Below, in pieces: positions 41,732-52,733 of a DNA stretch of 64,000 nt. Position 1 is the first letter of the stretch, and every line of letters starts with the position of its first letter. The notes under the pieces are model-generated. The model was given only the letters and a program-made list of their open reading frames with translations, did no database searches and was not told where the DNA came from. The translations under genes and the position numbers were made by a program. Source of the DNA: Cylindrotheca closterium (taxonomy: Eukaryota; Bacillariophyta; Bacillariophyceae; Bacillariales; Bacillariaceae); contig CAKOGP040002524.1 of the NCBI GenBank assembly GCA_933822405.4, positions 1 through 64,000 on the forward strand. Reading direction: 5' to 3'.

Positions 41732-44700
41732 ATGCTATACTCTCTTCCGGGCTTTGTTTCACTGTTGCTAGCTTCAGTCTCCTATCTTTCACACCAAGCT
41801 CTTGCTGCTGAGGAGAATCTTTGTCGTGTGGTACTAGCAGAGAGCTCTATTCCGGAAGCCGGACTTGGCGTGTATGCACTCCAGGACTATGACTTGGGGG
41901 ATCCAATTGTAAGTCAAACACTGCCATGCTGATATGCTAATGCTGATGCGGATTCTCGTTTGAAAGCGTATGGTTCGTTCATTCATTCATTCATTCTTAC
42001 CTGATGCGTCATTCCTTGCACCGTTTGTACATCATAATAGGGACCAGCCAGCATTGCCATTCCATGGATTGATAATGTTCACATCTTCAACAACAACAAC
42101 AACAACAATACGACTATTACTGAATCCCAACATCATCATCATCAAAAGTCACTCTTAAATTACTTCTTGTTGGATGCTGCGGGTATCGGGGGGTTTGGCG
42201 AAGCAATGAATGTCTCGCTGTTTATACCAGGACTCGCTTCGTTGGTGCAACACCACACGTATCTGGACAATGTCATGATTTCTGGAACTGTTGCAGTATT
42301 AGGATCAAAGAAAAATAAGGCGGCATCGTCCGCAGATCGACATGTTTCTGTCATGGCAGGCTCGGAAACCGCCTATTACAATGTTCAATTGACTGCCAAA
42401 AAATCTATAACGAAAGGACAAGAATTATTCTTGTATCCACCATCCAAACATCTCGAGTCGAAACATCCAAAACGACAAGCCTACCAAATGGCAGAAGATC
42501 TAGTACAAAAGCTGGGAGACTATTACAATGACTCCAACGACAATATGTCCATCACTCCCGCACAATGGACGGATCTATTGTATCGAATACGAATGGATGT
42601 CATGGAAGATTCCGAAACTGCCCAATTGTTACCCAAATCCTTGTACGAATTGAAGCTTGCTATTGCCAATAATAGTGAGGGATTGGTACAATCACGACTG
42701 CAAAGTCGTAGCGTGGATTGGATTGCAAAGCATGGAAGTTGTTTGGATAATATTGGTATGGTTGAAAACAATGGTGCTTCTTCTCTGGCAGCGAATACAC
42801 CGACCGATAACAAAGAGACAACACAACGAAGCGCCATTGCCACACGATTTCTTCCCAAAGGATCTGTCATTGTCGAAACGCCCATGGTTCCAATAGATCC
42901 AGAGCTGATGAAAATGAAACCCAATCATGACAAGAATCATGCCGACAGTAATAATAACACTCGACAATTGCTTTGGAACTATTGCTTTGGACATCGGCAT
43001 GCCACCACACAGCTTTTATTGTGTCCCACTACGGCAGCTGCCATGATGAATCATCCTCATAGTCATAGTTATCATGATGACAATGAATCATCATTCTTGC
43101 TATCCAACAAGAAGTCACCGAATGTTGGTCTACGGTGGAAGGAACCGAATGCCATGCTGCATGGTTCACTGCAAGACTTTTGGTTGACAGCAGTGAATCG
43201 GAAAAATCTGTTGGTCATGGAATTTGTGGCACTACGAGACATTGCGGAACACGAGGAATTACTCCTGGACTATGGGTCCGAATGGCAAGAGGCATACCAG
43301 TCGCATGTGAATGAGAATACATCCACAAAGTCCAGCATCACTATGCTGTCAACACACAATGACCAAGGGATCCAAACTGAAAACTATTCCAACCAGCCGA
43401 AGGAATTGGTGACCGAGTGTTTCGTGTATCCACAATTGAAAGCGGACGCTCAATTGGGCGACTGGCAAGACTTTTACGATTCCAATCAAATGATGATTCA
43501 TCGAAAAACTTGGCCTCTGGAGCTGCAAAAGCTATATCCAAAAGAAGACGAATTTGCGTCTTGGTATCCCTGCAAAGTCGTCGAGGATTCCCTGAATGGT
43601 AGTAATGGCTCCAACGGCGACGACTCCTATAGTGTCCTCATTTTTGCACAGCACTTGCACGACGAGACTGTGGTTCGACGGTTCCGAGGATTTCCTAAGG
43701 ATCGACTGCGATTGGTGTCTGCGCCTTATCATTCGGATCAGCACCTACCATGGGCGTTTCGTCAATTAATTTCCATTCCCGATGAAATCTTTCCATTGCG
43801 ATGGAGGAATGACTACAAGCCTGCATCGAGTTGGAATTTGGGTGTGGTGGAAGATGGGTATCTGACGGACCGATCCAAATTGGAAGAGCAACAACAAGCT
43901 TACGAGAGAGCCTTGCGAGAAGTCGACTGTGGTCTCTACATGGGTGTTTCCAATATCCCCAATAGTGGTTATGGGATGTATGCTGGTGCCGATATTCCAT
44001 TCTCACAACTTGTGGTAGGAAGCACGATTCCCGAGGTGCCAGTTGACAATTATAAGGAATCGCACTGGCCTGGTACAGAGTATGTATGGAATAGCTTTGG
44101 CCTGGCAGAGAATCCAGAATCACCATCCGTGCTTCGAGGGCTCTTTGGATCCATTGCCAATAGCCACAATGGAGTCATCAATATGGTCAGCCCAAAGATC
44201 CAGAATTCACCGTATGACCCCATGTTGGATCGAAGAAAGGATCCCGGTGCCGGAGCATTCTCGCCTTATGTCGAAAACACATTCTTGTCTGGATATCCAA
44301 TCAAGGCAGGTGAAGAACTCTTTGTAACATACGGAGAGCATTGGTAAGTACCACCGGTTGAGTGCCTTATTGTCTCTTTCGTGCCCTATTCTTATAATGT
44401 TTCGTACTCCATTGTGTGTTGTTCCTTAGGTTTCGAAATCGAAAAGAATATGACACTGTGCCATTGTTGCAGCATTTTCGTCGGGCGGACAACATATTGG
44501 CGAGTATCTTGTCCATGATGACTCTGGAAGGCGCTTCGCTATTTCACGCGGATTTTGCCTTTCGAGCCAATCAAGACAAATTCAATATCTCGTTTCATGG
44601 CCAACTACAGGATGTTCTTGGCTTTTGTCAGATGGATGGAATCAAAGGCCAGCTGGATACAACTGGGGCGTCAAAAGTCATCAACCTGAGCCGCAAGAAC

Positions 44701-46382
44701 GATAGGATGAATCGCATGCCCTCATCGATTATTGCTCGAATGGATCCAAAAGACATACCACATGAATCGTATGAAGGAATCTCTTATGACGCGGAGGAAT
44801 TTGGATTCTCTACTATGAGTGGAGCTTCAGCTGAACTCCCATGTCGAGTCCTTGCGAGCGACGCGTCCACCGGACTTTTCGAAGTGCTCGTGTTCTTTGC
44901 GGATAATGACAAACGGCAGCTCCTTCGTTATCCATCATTCGATGCGAATAGACTCGAATTTCGGATACCGCCGAACAAGGGTGGATTATCTTCGCTATTG
45001 GGCCTTTTGCGCAATCATTTTCTAAAGGAGTTGGATGACGTTGGGTTGACCACTGAATCATTTCGCCGATTCAAGACGGCATTGTCCAATATTGATAGCG
45101 TCCAAGATATCACTACTGTGCTGAATCGTAACGGAACTGCCATGGCCACAACGAAACGACGGTCCAAAGAATGGTTGGAAGATAATGGTAGGTTTTCTTA
45201 TTTGTTTGTGTTAACATGTTTGAAACAAAAAGCAAATGATTTCAACCATGCTTTTGTTTTTCGTATTCTTCTCACTGGATACAGGCATTTGCTTGGACCA
45301 CGTTTATGTCAATCGAAGTACCATTACTAACGCTGGAAACGGTGCCTTTGCTCGGCGACCGCTAACGAAGAACACCATTATAATCGGCTCGCCAATGCTA
45401 GCAACCTCACGAGATCACAAGTTGCTGACAATGGTAACGAATGCTTCGCGCAAGAGCCTTATATTGAACTACCATTATGGGCACAAGGACTCAAGCGTGT
45501 TGTTCTTTCCAAATAGTCATGCAATTGCCATAAATCACAACAGTCCGTCCATGCCCAATGGAAAACCGGCCAATGCTCGAGTACAATTTAGCACCAAGGA
45601 CAAAAAGAGTAGATACTTAGTACATCGCCCACTGAGGGATATCGAACGGGAAAAGTACTCATCCTTGGTAATGGAAGTCGTTGCCATTCGCGACATTGCA
45701 CCAGACGAAGAAATCTTTGTCGACTATGGTGAGCCCTTAAGCAGTGTATCGGATTGGCTCTTTGATGTTGGTATCTTACTATCTTACTACCATTTTTGCT
45801 TTCGTTTCGACTTTAGGTAAGGAATGGGAAGCTGCATGGAACGAGCATGTCCAATCTTGGAAGGATCCGTGCCAAAATGCCAATCATCCTTGCTACAAAT
45901 CTTCGATATCCATTTGGAAGATGAATCAAGACAAATTCAATATACAATATCATGCCTGGAGTGAGGACCACCTGACGTACTGTACGATTCCACAAGCAGA
46001 ATACGAGGGCAAGAAAGATGTGAAAAAAGTTGTGCTGCACCTGGGAGATTCGTATCTAGGAGTGCCATGGGACCACGATGGATTCCAAGTATCTTCGTAT
46101 CGGGATAATTCGGGAGACAGAGTCTTTCCGTGTTTGGTAATTGAATCCGATGAAGGGAATTCAAAAATGCAGGTGGCAATCTTTGACAATGACTCGTCTA
46201 CCAATGGTTCTAATGAATCTGCCACACTTGTGTTGCGCCACTGGAAATACTTCTCACATTCTTGGGTCAGCTTTCGACCACGTCAATTCAAAGGTGACAG
46301 CATGAATCCTCTGGCCTTTCGTCACGAGATTGGTACTCCCAATGACGTTTTCCCGGAACATTGGAAGGATTTGTTGGAGTAA
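41732..46382 (+). CDS. Secreted or lumenal protein with four SET-like units
   Basis: Five exons, 41732-41908, 42041-44343, 44430-45187, 45285-45728 and 45817-46382, joined at GT-AG sites that keep the frame (split codons TGG, GGC, GGT), give 1,415 residues. The chosen Met (41732) starts a signal peptide (LPGFVSLLLASVSYLSHQALA). Four SET-like units follow: about 25-185, 285-475, 684-830 and 1079-1228. Each ends with the SET signature: KGQELFLYP, HEELLLDYGSEW, AGEELFVTYGEHW, PDEEIFVDYGKEW. Units 2 and 4 keep an NH...PN-type motif (MNH...SPNVGLRW; INHNSPSMPN). Units 1/3 and 2/4 pair up, with repeated post-SET parts (IPDEIFPLRWRND; TPNDVFPEHWKD), so a two-unit block was duplicated. SET domains methylate lysine; a lumenal substrate is inferred. 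Confidence 0.75.
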
Positions 46383-46560
46383 AGTGTATTTCTCCCATTG
46401 GAAGGATGTACCACAGATTGTTTCTAGAGTATTATTGAAAGTTTGAATTTGTTTGTTGAACGTCACCCTGATTTAAAAGTCGGAAAGTATGACGACATAG
46501 TTGTATTTTTGTGAGCTCTTTGACTGCATTTTTTTTCCGTTCAATATTGGGGGCTATCCA

Positions 46561-46607
46561 AACGCCCGGGCGTTGGACAAAGTTAATGTCACAAACGCCA
46601 GGCGTTT
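46561..46607. promoter_or_regulatory. Pair of GC palindromes upstream of the F-box/SPRY gene
   Basis: AACGCCCGGGCGTT (46561-46574) is a perfect 14-bp palindrome and AAACGCCAGGCGTTT (46593-46607) a perfect 15-bp one around a central base. They share the half-site AACGCC, lie about 30 bases apart in an AT-rich spacer, and are about 340-380 bases before the gene start. This could be a paired site for a dimeric regulator; no family is assigned. Confidence 0.4.
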
Positions 46608-46943
46608 CGACCAAGTCGATATATAAAAAAAATGCGAAACTAACCATTTGCTCGAAACCGCTGTTGTTTCATGGTCGCGATGCAACTTCGAATGTTAAGT
46701 GGAAACTGGGAAACACATGAGGGCATTAAGAAGCGGCGTTAAAATTCTCTCTTCTCTTGAATTCTGTGAAGTTGAAAATTCTTCTCTTTTTTTTGAATCT
46801 TCGCCAGTCCAATCTAAGCCATCACCTTTGAAAAATGAGGCTTCTCGTTTTTGCATACCAGGCCATTGCATCAATCACAACTACCATTACAGCACCGGTA
46901 CTGTTGCTGCAGATTTAGTCAGCAAATCATCATACACGCAAAC

Positions 46944-48503
46944 ATGACCAATCAAACCAAACACGACGGCATTCGGTTTCGGTTTCCTTTAAAGCTGAAA
47001 CGAAAGTCGTCACAAGCAAGAAGCACAGCAAACCTTAAGCCTGATGTGATTCTACCTGAGACTGCCTCTGAGCACTCGGAACAAGATCCTTCCAATACTT
47101 TTGATCCTGCTTCCAATGGGACTCAAAGGAATCACGATTCAAAGGCCAAGGGGTTGAAGAAGAAGCTCCAGTTGCCATTCACTCTAAACTCATCTGCTTC
47201 TTCCTGTCAAGCTTCCCCGCAGATTTCGAACATCACAAGCGTGTTGGATGTCTTGTCAACAGATGTTCAATTGCAGGTCTTTTCCTTTTTGGATTTGACA
47301 TCCCTCCGACACACGATGGCCACTAACCGAGCCTTTCGAGCCTTGTTGGTCTCCGACTCTTCCTATCAAGTGTGGCATGCCATGTGTCAGCAAAGGTTTT
47401 CGATGCAAGATTACGACAGCGAACACGGCATGTTTCTACAGGATGAATTTTCCCTCCCCATTGCAGTGTCTGGAAACAACGTGTTTTGTCGGTACAATCG
47501 AGTCAACTTGCCCTTGCTCTTATCTATGGTCCCTAGACAACTTCCTACTGGAATGGATGAGCCTACTACTTTTCCTAATAGCGGTAGTCTAACCGATGCC
47601 TTCTCCTACGGCAGTTCATCTTTTCGGACTTCCTTGATTAAAGTTTTCTCCCCAGAAAGCGATGATAGCTTGGTTGGTCCAAATCATTTGGACGCAAGCT
47701 TTTGCTCGACATCAACGTCTTCATCTTCGGATAGTTGTATTCGACTTTCTTTCAATGGCGATGCTGCGTCCGGTCATGTCGATTCGATCAAGGCCAACTA
47801 TCCACTTCCCAAACCGACTCGACATGTACCTCTCAAGAAGAAGCGCAGCAAGATAAATCTTCCTCAATTGCGCAAACGAAATCGACCAGTTTGGAATCCA
47901 ATGATGATCCCATACCAATCGTTGGCGGATCATACATCCAGACTGATCCATGTCACGCCAAGACTGGTGTCATACTTCGAGATTTCTATCACCAAGGCAC
48001 CTGATGTAGAGCCCAGTCGTCCCAGACTCGCAGACCTCGACCAGTTGGAGCAGCCTCGATCGGAGGATTGCGTCGCCATTGGTTTGGCTACAGAAAGCTT
48101 TTCCCCACAAGCCACCTTGCCGGGGTGGGACATGACTAGTTTTGGGTACCACGGTGACAATGGTGGCTTATACCATGGTTCGGGACATTCTCAACAACGA
48201 ACGGAAGCCTTTGGACCAGGTGATACTGTCGGAATTGGAGTCGATTATGTCTCCAAAACTATCTTTGTCACCAAGAATGGGCGGTACTTGGGTACTGCTT
48301 ACGAGGTGTTCACGGTTGACTTTTTGACCTCACAGGACTTCTATCCAGTAGTGGGAATGGGTTCCAAGGATACCGTACATGTCAATTATGGAGGGGTTGA
48401 CCAACCCTTCCATTTCAACCTAGCATCCTATTGTCATCGACAGCAGCAGCACATGGTGTCCGCCAAGTCTCGAATTGCAAGAAAGTTTCGGTTTTCCAAC
48501 TAA
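46944..48503 (+). CDS. F-box and SPRY domain protein
   Basis: Intronless from the Met of MTNQTKHDGIRF, 519 residues; the frame is open 31 codons upstream but that part overlaps the presumed 5' UTR. An F-box lies at about 88-135 (SVLDVLSTDVQLQVFSFLDL, TSLRHTMATNRAFRAL, VWHAMCQQRF). A long Ser/Lys-rich linker follows. A SPRY domain (about 330-500) contains SRLIHVTPRLVSYFEISI, CVAIGLATESF, LPGWDMTSFGYHGDNGGLYH, GDTVGIGVDY, IFVTKNGRYLGTAY and FYPVVGMGSKDTVHVNYG. F-box/SPRY proteins such as FBXO45 are substrate receptors of ubiquitin ligases, so a ubiquitylation role is likely. A decayed relative lies at 54520-54935. Confidence 0.88.
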   Translation: MTNQTKHDGIRFRFPLKLKRKSSQARSTANLKPDVILPETASEHSEQDPSNTFDPASNGTQRNHDSKAKGLKKKLQLPFTLNSSASSCQASPQISNITSVLDVLSTDVQLQVFSFLDLTSLRHTMATNRAFRALLVSDSSYQVWHAMCQQRFSMQDYDSEHGMFLQDEFSLPIAVSGNNVFCRYNRVNLPLLLSMVPRQLPTGMDEPTTFPNSGSLTDAFSYGSSSFRTSLIKVFSPESDDSLVGPNHLDASFCSTSTSSSSDSCIRLSFNGDAASGHVDSIKANYPLPKPTRHVPLKKKRSKINLPQLRKRNRPVWNPMMIPYQSLADHTSRLIHVTPRLVSYFEISITKAPDVEPSRPRLADLDQLEQPRSEDCVAIGLATESFSPQATLPGWDMTSFGYHGDNGGLYHGSGHSQQRTEAFGPGDTVGIGVDYVSKTIFVTKNGRYLGTAYEVFTVDFLTSQDFYPVVGMGSKDTVHVNYGGVDQPFHFNLASYCHRQQQHMVSAKSRIARKFRFSN

Positions 48504-48929
48504 TTGTATATTGGGTGTATGGGAATATACTAGCGATGTATGTATGTATAGGTATTATTTTGAATACTGTAATGATCCGAAGAGGGCGTATTACGTTACA
48601 TTGAATCCAACCACATCCATTCCGACAGATATTGCTTGATTGGACATTCCTACCCGGCCGGGCAAACTCTGCTTAACACTTGATGAATCACGATAATGTT
48701 TCGGCAGCTCCAAAAGTGGTCTCCTTTAGTCTTATTTGCAGTCACAATCGCTACAGTGCCATTGTGGATCTGTGATCCAAGTCCTAACTTCGTACCGAAC
48801 ATTGCAGTGTAATTGAACCAGCTCTAGAATTTCATCAAAATATTTATTTTTACAGTTATTGTTTGATGTTCAAGGAATCATGCTCGTACCGATACCTGTC
48901 TGCACGTTCCAGACAAGCCAGGGAATATG

Positions 48930-49205
48930 TTGCTACTAGCGCGTTCGTAGTCTTCTTCCAAGTCGCTCTCATCGTCAATGTCAAAATCGATTGTGCAATG
49001 TTGGTTCTTTTAGATTAGTTCTACCAGATAATCGCTGTTGTCGAAAAGAAGTTCATTTGCTCTTCGTTCAGAGAGCGAGCGAAGAATAACGATTTCTTCG
49101 CCGCGAGCCTCTACTCTGGCCCTGCTGTGACAAGAACACTTGCCTCTTCAGATCATCGACTTTCTGCATTTCATTGCTTCTATTTCGTCAGCTCCTGGTG
49201 AGGTG
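48930..49205 (-). pseudogene. Decayed tandem duplicate of the small acidic gene at 49520
   Basis: The segment 48864-49205 matches 49411-49755 over its length. On the minus strand it reads NEMQKVDDLKRQ, then diverges. A 4-base insertion near 49071-49084 (GAGCGAGC against GAGC) shifts the frame, a TAA interrupts the copy near 49010-49016, and the stop that ends the intact gene is lost. The flanking sequence (CGATACCTGTCTGCACGTTCC against CGATACTTGTCTGCACGTTCC) is also duplicated. Confidence 0.65.
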
Positions 49206-49519
49206 ATCTTTTTATCTGGCGTGGTATTCCGTCAAGGATGATGCCGTTACCTCATTGAAATTTCAACAGTCTCTATAGTGTTTTCAATCGTTATAGTGCT
49301 GCTGTGTCACACCTTAATGACGAGCATCGGAATCTAATTGAACAAGCTAGATTTATAGTAATTTCTTTTTTTTAATTAGTCAAAATCTGTATTGTCACAG
49401 GTACCGTTTTCATTTATGTTCAAGGAATGTATTACGGAATCATACTCGTACCGATACTTGTCTGCACGTTCCAGACAGGCCGGGGAATATTTTCAAAAAT
49501 GTATGCATCTGATAGCAGC

Positions 49520-49792
49520 TTAGTAGTCTTCTTCCAAGTCGCTTTCATCATCACTGTCCAAGTCTACCAAACAATGTTGGTTCTTTCGGATCATCTCTGA
49601 CAGGTGGTCGCTGTTGTCTGAAATAAGTTCATTTGCTCTTCGTTCAGAGAGCGAAGAATAGGGATTTCTTCGCAGAGGGCGGCCTCTTCGTGCGGTGACA
49701 TACAACTGCCTCTTCAGATCATCGACTTTCTGCATTTCATTGCTTTTGGTCATATTGGATGTGATGACGTTCGTTTCGGTTGGAGCACACAT
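49520..49792 (-). CDS. Small acidic-tailed protein of unknown function
   Basis: Single-exon, 90 residues, not recognised. A Lys/Arg-rich middle (KRQLYVTARRGRPLRRNP) is followed by SSLSERRANELISDNSDHLS and a very acidic C-terminus (DLDSDDESDLEEDY). The basic stretch with RGRPLRR resembles AT-hook-like or nuclear-localisation sequences, but it is too short to assign. A broken copy sits directly downstream, which supports this having been a gene. The start is the first Met; MTKSNEMQ is an alternative. Confidence 0.5.
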   Translation of the reverse strand: MCAPTETNVITSNMTKSNEMQKVDDLKRQLYVTARRGRPLRRNPYSSLSERRANELISDNSDHLSEMIRKNQHCLVDLDSDDESDLEEDY

Positions 49793-50175
49793 GTTGTTCT
49801 TGTTGTTGTTGTAGTGTTTGAGTTGTTGCTGTTGTTTTGGTACAGATTGAATTTATGACTGAATGAAATTCAAGTAAAATTTTATATGTTATGTCTCGGA
49901 CCAATCCCGAAAAAAAGACACCACGAACTTCAATGCTGATTGAAGTTCATTAAATAAAATAACCTACAGTAACTAAACTACCCCTGTTTTCCTTACAAAA
50001 TGGCTGGAAACAAATTAAGGCGAACTTCAACGACGGTGTTTTTATATTCCTTTCTCTGGGACCGTGTGGCAAAAACGTGTATTTCGAGATTCTCCGATCA
50101 TCGAAATTTCGTGTTTCCGCGCGGAAAAGACGAACGTTACAACATGACCCGTTTGTCCGGACGGACACCCGAAAA

Positions 50176-50332
50176 AAAAAGGGAACTTTTAGGGAACTTC
50201 CCGGGGATTTTTAGGGAACTTTCCGGGTACTTTTAGGGAACTTCCCGGGTACTTATGGAACTTTCAGGGAACTTTCAGGGACTTTTCGGGAATTTTTAGG
50301 GAACTTTTCGGGAACTTTCAGGGAACTTTTGC
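50176..50332. repeat. Degenerate tandem array of GGGAACTTTT units
   Basis: About 150 bases made of variants of (A/C)GGGAACTTTT and GGGAACTTCCCGGG, more than ten units, with lengths varying around 10-17 bases. Adjacent units create palindromes such as GGGAACTTTCC and CCCGGG. No coding capacity. Confidence 0.75.
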
Positions 50333-50386
50333 GAAACAATATTCCCTCAAAGACAATAAACTATACAAATAAAAGAGAATTGCACT

Positions 50387-50662
50387 ATGGTAGATGACGC
50401 TATTCAAAGGACGGCCATTCTCAATATCGTATTGAATCAAAACGAGAAAGTCAGTGTAAACGACTTCATGCTTGTCCATAGTATAACGAAAACGAGTTCC
50501 AATAGTGTCAACACGTTTCAATCTCGTTGAAGTTCTCCTGTTGGAAGTCGTACAGACGACTCCCCTGAGTCAGATAGTGACGAGTCTAAACCGTCATACA
50601 TCAACCGTGAAAGTATGGAGAACCAGTCATGGGCAGATGTTGTTCGAAAGATGAACGATTGA
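50387..50662 (+). pseudogene. Short conserved-looking frame with one in-frame TGA
   Basis: From ATG 50387 the frame runs AIQRTAILNIVLNQNEKVSV, NDFMLVHSITKT, a TGA at 50528-50530, then SSPVGSRTDDSPESDSDESK, PSYINRESMENQSW and ADVVRKMND to a TGA at 50660. Both halves look protein-like (the second is acidic and Ser-rich, ending in a WADVVRKM helix). It may be a decaying gene or mobile-element piece; I do not recognise it. Confidence 0.3.
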
Positions 50663-52733
50663 ATTACAGTAGTTTAAAACTGTGTAGAGAGTTTTGGGAT
50701 GACCGAAAGCATGAGTTTGCTTTGGCCATTCGAAAACTCTTATCCCAACTAAAGCAAGTTTTATTAACGACTTTAAGGTTCATTGTATTAGGACTACGTT
50801 ACGCCGAACAACTGAAGACTGATCGTCTCAGAGTATCGTAGGGTCTTTTATTATCTAACATTCTCCTGCCGCTGAGTTCTAGCCCAAATCTTGAACTCGA
50901 GAACTTTGGGGCTGTCGGTTTCTTGAATAATAGATGTGACCATCCAGTGAGCGAAGACAAAGACCTTGTTCTAAACAAGACTTTTTGGCCGAATGTACGC
51001 CATTGCCCATCTGCTAGTAGACATGGTTTGGGTCCATGTTTTCGGTGATGTGTCTCTCCAGCACTGTCCTTGGCTGATAGGCTCTTTTTTCGCATCGCTG
51101 GTTCTCCAATCCTTCAACTACTATTGTCCAGCATTATCAATCGCTCCAGTATTCATTGTAGGCTATCGACAGTGAAGAGTGCCCTTGTTGATAGCATTGG
51201 ATTGTCCAAAACCGATGCCAATGGCATAATAATAATTCACAATTTGAAAAGTAACAGTTTCTTTGTAATTATGATGATGATAATGAAGGAGAAACCCAAA
51301 CTGGATTCCGTCGAGGATAGAAGCGTATTTGAGAGACCACTGATCCAACTTGGAGAGAAGTTGAAGCAGAAGAGGAAGAAGCAGAGCTCGAACTTGAAGA
51401 GCAGCCTAGGGAGAGATAAGCTGAAGAAGAAGATTAGGAAAATATGAAATGTTCTTTAAATACTCCTTATATGAAATGTCCTGTCTTTGCTTCGCTGTCG
51501 CCCATTGGCAAGTACCTGGTACCGTGCCTGTTTCTCCATTCCTATTTTAAACTCCCTTTGATCTTATTCAGTTTTAAAACTACACTGTCTGCCTGTCGTC
51601 CCCATCAGAATTGTGGACATTTCGTTTTGGCATATCTCTTGCGCGCCAGCATCGTTAAAGCTGAATTCTTCTACTGTAGCGTGAAACACTACTACCGGTA
51701 GTGGTTTTAGTCAACAAAAATCTGGAACGGCCGGGAAATAGATATTTAGCACACAATTCTTTGGAGTAAATATTGATTTTCCCGGCCGTCCCTGTGTCAA
51801 CATGCGATGCGAAAAGAGCAGTTGACTACACTGTTGCTGAAGAAGTTTCTAACAGAAAATCAATCCAAGTGGATTGGATCCAAAGACTCAAGGTTTGTAA
51901 CAAATTACTTGTGTGCTTACTAACAAAGTTGTTGAAATCCGCAGAAGTCCTCAAGTCTACTATGAGAGACTGAATGAATCTACGGCTTGTTCTTGTGCCG
52001 TTTTGTCAAGTCTAGCATGCGATGAGTTTGAATCGCACATTGCGTCAAGAACCACCTCTCGCATGAACTGTGGATGTAAGGGCGCCTTTGTGACTACACT
52101 TTGATACGAAATGAAATGATAATGTCATGATCATACGACAAGCTTTGATCATAGAGGGCCCAAAGAATAATAGGCCCAAGGCATTGGAACTCTAGAAGCT
52201 CCTTCGGTTGAGTACAGAACTAGACCTTAGTCATCAGGTCCACGTAAGCACTCTCAAGTGCCTTTCTACAGACATCTATAATTCTCTCTTTAACTCTTCT
52301 GTAAAGGTTGGGTTAGCCGTTTCAATGAAGTCACTAGAATGTCCTGCATTTTACAGTATGCCGCCTGTTTATGCTGCCTGTTTTGGCGTCACCTACCGTA
52401 CTGTACGGCAATCTTATTTTCATCCGGCATGTTTTCCGTTGGGCTGCTCAATTCCCTAATCAAGTGCTGGGCATTTTCAATATTTTAGGTATTAAAATAT
52501 CTTAAGCTTTAGAGAACAGACTAGTGAATAAGATCGGTCCCGTTCAATTATGAGCTACTGTCGGCTCCTTGTTCGGTTTCGAATCAAGGAACAAACTACT
52601 AGTAGTGAAGAATATTTGCCTATGTGGTGCCGGGAATTGAACGAAAACCCGGGGAATTATAGAAATCCGGTGGATTGCAAATATGTACAGGAACTGACAC
52701 TCATATTTCCAAAAACAACAGAAACGAGAGAAA
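50663..52733. other. Gene-poor region
   Basis: About 2 kb without a gene I can support. Short open frames occur on both strands (for example 51070-51447, with a Lys/Glu-rich end KLKQKRKKQSSNLKSSLG) but none has a recognisable domain. One TACCGGTA (51693) and a pair of matching CCCGGCCG/CGGCCGGG words at about 51728 and 51780 were noted. Confidence 0.4.

Noticed and set aside
42167..46382. Three or four separate genes in the SET region
   Set aside because: All gaps between the frames are clean GT-AG introns that keep the frame and rebuild conserved motifs (for example DYG/KEW), so one gene is simpler.
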